64,000 nt of DNA from Luteimonas aestuarii (GTDB taxonomy: Bacteria > Pseudomonadota > Gammaproteobacteria > Xanthomonadales > Xanthomonadaceae). The stretch lies in contig NZ_SMTF01000012.1 of the NCBI RefSeq assembly GCF_004357985.1, positions 1 through 64,000 on the forward strand. Reading direction: 5' to 3'. Of this stretch, positions 60,837 through 64,000 are shown one piece after another (position 1 is the first letter of the stretch; every line of letters begins with the position of its first letter). A program made the position numbers and the translations under genes. The notes below the pieces were generated by a model. It saw nothing but the letters and a program-made list of their open reading frames with translations. It searched no databases and was not told the DNA's origin.

Positions 60837-62453
60837 ATGCCGCTTCCCCGCATGCCAAGGCGTATGCCGACAATGTTCCTGACGGCACCCACACTGTTGC
60901 GCGCAGGGTTGCTGGCACTGCTGCTCGCCGGCCTGCCTGTGGCGACGTTCGCGCAAACCGCTACGCCGCCGGAACTGGAGGGCATCGAAGCCTCCGTCGA
61001 ACGCGGCATGCGCGACTGGCAGATCCCGGGGCTGACGGTCAGCGTGGTCAAGGACGATGCGGTGGTCTGGGCGCGCGGATTCGGCGTGCGGCGGTTGGGC
61101 CAGCCGGCGCCGGTGGACGAGCACACGCTGTTCAACGTGGCCTCGGTGTCGAAGGCGATCAACGCGGCGGCGCTGGGGATACTGGTGGACGAGGGCAAGC
61201 TGGATTGGGACGATCCGGTGATCGACCACATCCCGGGTTTCCGCCTGCACGACCCGGTGGCGACCACGCAGGCCACCGTGCGCGACCTGTTGGCGCATCG
61301 CGTCGGCCTGGGTCGGCTCAGCGGCAACCGCATCCGCTGGATTTCCGCGCGCCCCCGCGCCGAACAGATCGAACGCCTGCAGTATCTGCCGCTGGAACAG
61401 CCGTTCCGGTCCGGCTGGGTGTACTCGAACGAACTGTACATGGTGGCCGGTGAGCTGGTGCCCGCCACCACCGGCATGCAGTGGGAGGACTTCGTGCGCC
61501 AGCGGCTGTTCGCGCCGCTCGGCATGTCGCGCAGCCTGGCCGCATTCGCCCAGCTGCAACCCGGCGAGAACGTCGCCATGCCGCACCAGGAGATCGACGG
61601 CGAGGTGGTCGCCATCGCGCAGCGCGACTTCGATGGCGTGGCGGCTGCGGCCTCGGTGCATGGCAGCGCGGTGGAGATGGCGCGCTGGATGCGGCTCAAC
61701 CTCGGCGACACGCCGGGTACGGTGGATGGCGTGCGCATCCTCGCGCCGGAGACCGTCCGCGAACTCCACCGCGCGCAGAGCCTGGTCGCGCATCGCGCGC
61801 ACGAACCGCTGGCGGCCTACGGACTGGGCTGGCGGCTGGAGAACCATCGCGGGCGCACGGTGTCGCAGCATTCCGGTTCGGTCGACGGCATCAACAGCCT
61901 GGTGTACCTGCTGCCGGGCGAGAACCTGGGCGTGTTCGTCAGCGCCAACGTGCATACCGGGTTCACCACGGCATTGGCGCGCACCATCGTCGATGCCTAC
62001 CTCGGCGTGGACGGCGAGGACTGGCACGCCGCGTCGTTCGCCGCGTACACCGACCGCAAGGCGAAGGTGCGGGCCGAACGCGACGCGATCCACGCCGCAC
62101 GCATCCCCGGCACGCGACCCGGCGGCCCGCTGTCGACCTTCGCCGGCCGCTACGCCGATCCGCTGTACGCCGATGCGGAGGTGCGCGTCGAGCGTGGCCG
62201 GCTGGTGCTGCAGCTGTGGGGCGATGACCTGCAGGTCGCGGACCTGGAACATTGGCACCACGACACCTTCCGTGCGGTCTGGCGTAACCGCGCCATGCGC
62301 GAGGAGTTCGTCTGGTTCACCCGTGGCCGCGACGGTGGCTTCGAGCAACTGCACATCGAATGGAACCTGCGCCCCGATCTGCTGCAGGTGGGTGCATATC
62401 CGTCGTCGTATCGCCGCGTTGCGACCTTCCTGCGCGAACCATCGGTCGACTGA
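60837..62453 (+). CDS. Secreted beta-lactamase-family serine hydrolase
   Basis: A 538-residue exported protein with a signal peptide ending around TFA-QTA (residue 41). The beta-lactamase/penicillin-binding-protein-like domain has SxxK in ASVSKAINAA (about residue 92), Tyr-x-Asn as YSNELYMVAGELV, and HSG near SQHSGSVDGINS. A C-terminal DUF3471-like domain starts at about residue 430. Such proteins include esterases and D-aminopeptidases; resistance to beta-lactams is not implied. ATG 60837 is the likely start. Confidence 0.9.
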   Translation: MPLPRMPRRMPTMFLTAPTLLRAGLLALLLAGLPVATFAQTATPPELEGIEASVERGMRDWQIPGLTVSVVKDDAVVWARGFGVRRLGQPAPVDEHTLFNVASVSKAINAAALGILVDEGKLDWDDPVIDHIPGFRLHDPVATTQATVRDLLAHRVGLGRLSGNRIRWISARPRAEQIERLQYLPLEQPFRSGWVYSNELYMVAGELVPATTGMQWEDFVRQRLFAPLGMSRSLAAFAQLQPGENVAMPHQEIDGEVVAIAQRDFDGVAAAASVHGSAVEMARWMRLNLGDTPGTVDGVRILAPETVRELHRAQSLVAHRAHEPLAAYGLGWRLENHRGRTVSQHSGSVDGINSLVYLLPGENLGVFVSANVHTGFTTALARTIVDAYLGVDGEDWHAASFAAYTDRKAKVRAERDAIHAARIPGTRPGGPLSTFAGRYADPLYADAEVRVERGRLVLQLWGDDLQVADLEHWHHDTFRAVWRNRAMREEFVWFTRGRDGGFEQLHIEWNLRPDLLQVGAYPSSYRRVATFLREPSVD

Positions 62454-62492
62454 CCGCTACCGGCGCAGGCGGCCTTCGGGCATCCTGCGCGC

Positions 62493-64000
62493 ATGGACAC
62501 GACCCGCCGGAAAAGGACCCACCAGCCCTCGCCGCGATGGCAACGACGGTTGCGCCGGGGTGCCATCGCCGCGCTGCTGGCATACGCCGCCTACCTGCTG
62601 CTTGGCAACCTGTTCCTGCATGCGTCGCTGGCGCAGTCGCTGGTCAACGGCAAGCCGGAGAAATTCCAGATGGCGTGGGCTGGGGGACACACGCTTTGGC
62701 CGGGGCGCGTGGTGCTGCGCGAGGTGCGCATGCAGGGCCATGTGCGGCGCACGCAGTGGTCGGTTGAATCCGACCGCGTCCGTGGCCGCATCGCGCTCTG
62801 GCCGCTGCTGCGCAAGCAGGTCCACGTGCCGTGGGTGCAGGCCGATGCGGTACACGGCAGCGTCGGGCGTGCCGAGGCCGACATCCCGCCACCGCCGCAT
62901 CAGCCCGGCGGCTGGACGTTGCGCATCGACCGCATCCACAGCGACTCCATCCGTGGTGGCGATGTGTTCGACTGGATGCTCAGCGGCAATGGTCGTGCCG
63001 AGGTCGGTTTCAGCAAGGAGTTCCGCGGCGGTGCGGCTGAGCTGTTTCCCTCCACCGCGTCCTTCGAGTCCCTCAGCGCCACGCGCGACGGCGAGACCTG
63101 GTTGCACGATGCGCGCATCGATGCCGCGTTCTCGATGGCCTCGCACCTGTCGTCCGATTACCCGGGCATGGCGAAGCTGGACCTGTTCGCCGCCACGCTG
63201 GCACTGGATGCGACCGCCGTTGGATGGCGCTCGGAGCTGGACGAAGCAGGCAATTATCACTTCGATGCCGTTCCGGGCGAAGGCCGCGTCGAAGCACGAC
63301 TGGCGCTGGACAAGGGCCGCCTGTCGCCGGGCGACCGGCTGCGCGTGCACGCGCCGCTGCACGCGCGGGAACCGGGCGGCGTGTCGCTGGAGAACACGCT
63401 CGACATCGCGCTCGATGTCGACGATGCCTTGCACCTGCAAGCAACGGTGCCGGAACGCGAAGGCCATCCGGTCGCGCTGCAGGCCAGCCTGCGCCTGCCC
63501 GACACCACGCTGCCCACCGGCGACTGGCGCACGCGACTGGCCACGGCCGCCGGCGAAGTGCGCGGGCGCTGGCACGTGCCGTCGATCGGCGGGATGCTGG
63601 CCTTGTTCGCGCATGCCGACTGGCTGGGGCTGGAAGGCAGCGGTCGCGTCGATGCCGACCTGCGTTTGGCGCAGGGACGCCTGGCCGAAGGCAGCCGGCT
63701 GCGCGTGGAAGACGTGGTGGCGAAAGCGGAGGTGCTGGGCAACGTGTTCCATGGCAACGCGCGCGCCGATGCGGTGATCGAGGCCGCCTCCGACGGCTCC
63801 TCGCGCTCGCGCGTCGAGGTGGCGATGACGCGGTTCGATGCCGCGCCGCTGGCGACGCCGGGGCGCAAGTTCGTCAGCGGCAACGACCTGCGCGTGGAAC
63901 TGGTGTCCGATGCCCGGCTCGACCACATGCGCGAGACGCTGCAGGCGCGCATGCGCTTCCGCCAGGCGCGCATTCCCGACCTCACCGTGTTCAACCCGTA
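62493..64000 (+). CDS. Large envelope protein with AsmA/translocator-like architecture, partial
   Basis: The first 502 codons of a gene cut by the right edge. After a basic N-terminus there is one membrane helix (AIAALLAYAAYLLLGNLFL, about 24-43). A long beta-rich periplasmic region with no cysteine clusters follows. The layout (single anchor plus a long repetitive beta domain) resembles AsmA/DUF748-type lipid-bridge proteins, but I see no defining motif. ATG 62493 starts 39 bases after the serine hydrolase stop. Confidence 0.6.
   Translation, partial: MDTTRRKRTHQPSPRWQRRLRRGAIAALLAYAAYLLLGNLFLHASLAQSLVNGKPEKFQMAWAGGHTLWPGRVVLREVRMQGHVRRTQWSVESDRVRGRIALWPLLRKQVHVPWVQADAVHGSVGRAEADIPPPPHQPGGWTLRIDRIHSDSIRGGDVFDWMLSGNGRAEVGFSKEFRGGAAELFPSTASFESLSATRDGETWLHDARIDAAFSMASHLSSDYPGMAKLDLFAATLALDATAVGWRSELDEAGNYHFDAVPGEGRVEARLALDKGRLSPGDRLRVHAPLHAREPGGVSLENTLDIALDVDDALHLQATVPEREGHPVALQASLRLPDTTLPTGDWRTRLATAAGEVRGRWHVPSIGGMLALFAHADWLGLEGSGRVDADLRLAQGRLAEGSRLRVEDVVAKAEVLGNVFHGNARADAVIEAASDGSSRSRVEVAMTRFDAAPLATPGRKFVSGNDLRVELVSDARLDHMRETLQARMRFRQARIPDLTVFNP

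Noticed and set aside
61450..63777. A 775-codon Arg-rich frame over the serine hydrolase and the next gene
   Set aside because: It is the +1 shadow of two real genes and has no recognisable domain.

Overview
The window is high-GC chromosomal DNA from a gammaproteobacterium of the Xanthomonadaceae/Lysobacteraceae type (Lysobacter, Luteimonas or a relative). The main evidence is a chromosomal virB locus of the Xanthomonas 'X-T4SS' kind, with a VirB7 lipoprotein carrying an extra C-terminal N0-like domain. Family-typical core operons support this: prmA-DUF3426-fis-purH-purD, aroQ-accB-accC, cutA-dsbD-tlpA and groES-groEL. No rRNA, tRNA, CRISPR array, integrase or transposase was recognised.

Positions 1-16.5 kb hold the type IV secretion locus. 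virD4 (cut by the left edge) and a coiled-coil membrane protein gene read leftward. virB7-B8-B9-B10-B11, virB1-B2-B3-B4, virB5 and virB6 read rightward from a promoter and a roughly 270-nt GGA-rich leader. After virB6 come a DUF4189 protein, a lipoprotein overlapping a GXSXG lipase gene (a likely immunity/effector pair), a small lipoprotein, a decayed second virB6 and a small membrane protein. This is the position where bacteria-killing X-T4SS loci carry effector and immunity genes. The lipase shows no recognisable XVIPCD secretion domain, so its export by this machine is open.

Positions 16.8-31.2 kb are mostly housekeeping. They hold an ELM1-like protein, a nitroreductase, two tandem YceI proteins, and a zinc-finger, glycosyltransferase and O-antigen-ligase operon. 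These are followed by parAB and rsmG with palindrome-rich intergenic blocks on both sides. Next are a divergent phosphopantetheinyl transferase/AMP-ligase pair (possibly aryl-polyene pigment), a GlsB-like protein, xthA, queD and a phasin.

Positions 31.5-42.3 kb hold a two-gene signalling operon: a REC protein with degenerate GGDEF and EAL domains, and a hybrid histidine kinase. They also hold DUF4126 and DUF6776-like proteins, erpA, nudC, an MFS-acyltransferase fusion and a DODA-type dioxygenase.

Positions 42.4-57.7 kb hold the prmA-DUF3426-fis-purH-lipoprotein-antiporter-purD cluster, two secreted or membrane orphan proteins, aroQ-accB-accC, a glutathione S-transferase gene broken by one stop codon, and cutA-dsbD-tlpA. 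The DsbD has a duplicated periplasmic domain. Positions 57.9-64 kb hold a PagL-like lipid A deacylase, groES-groEL behind a sigma32-like promoter and a CIRCE-like operator, a serine hydrolase, and a large envelope protein gene cut by the right edge.
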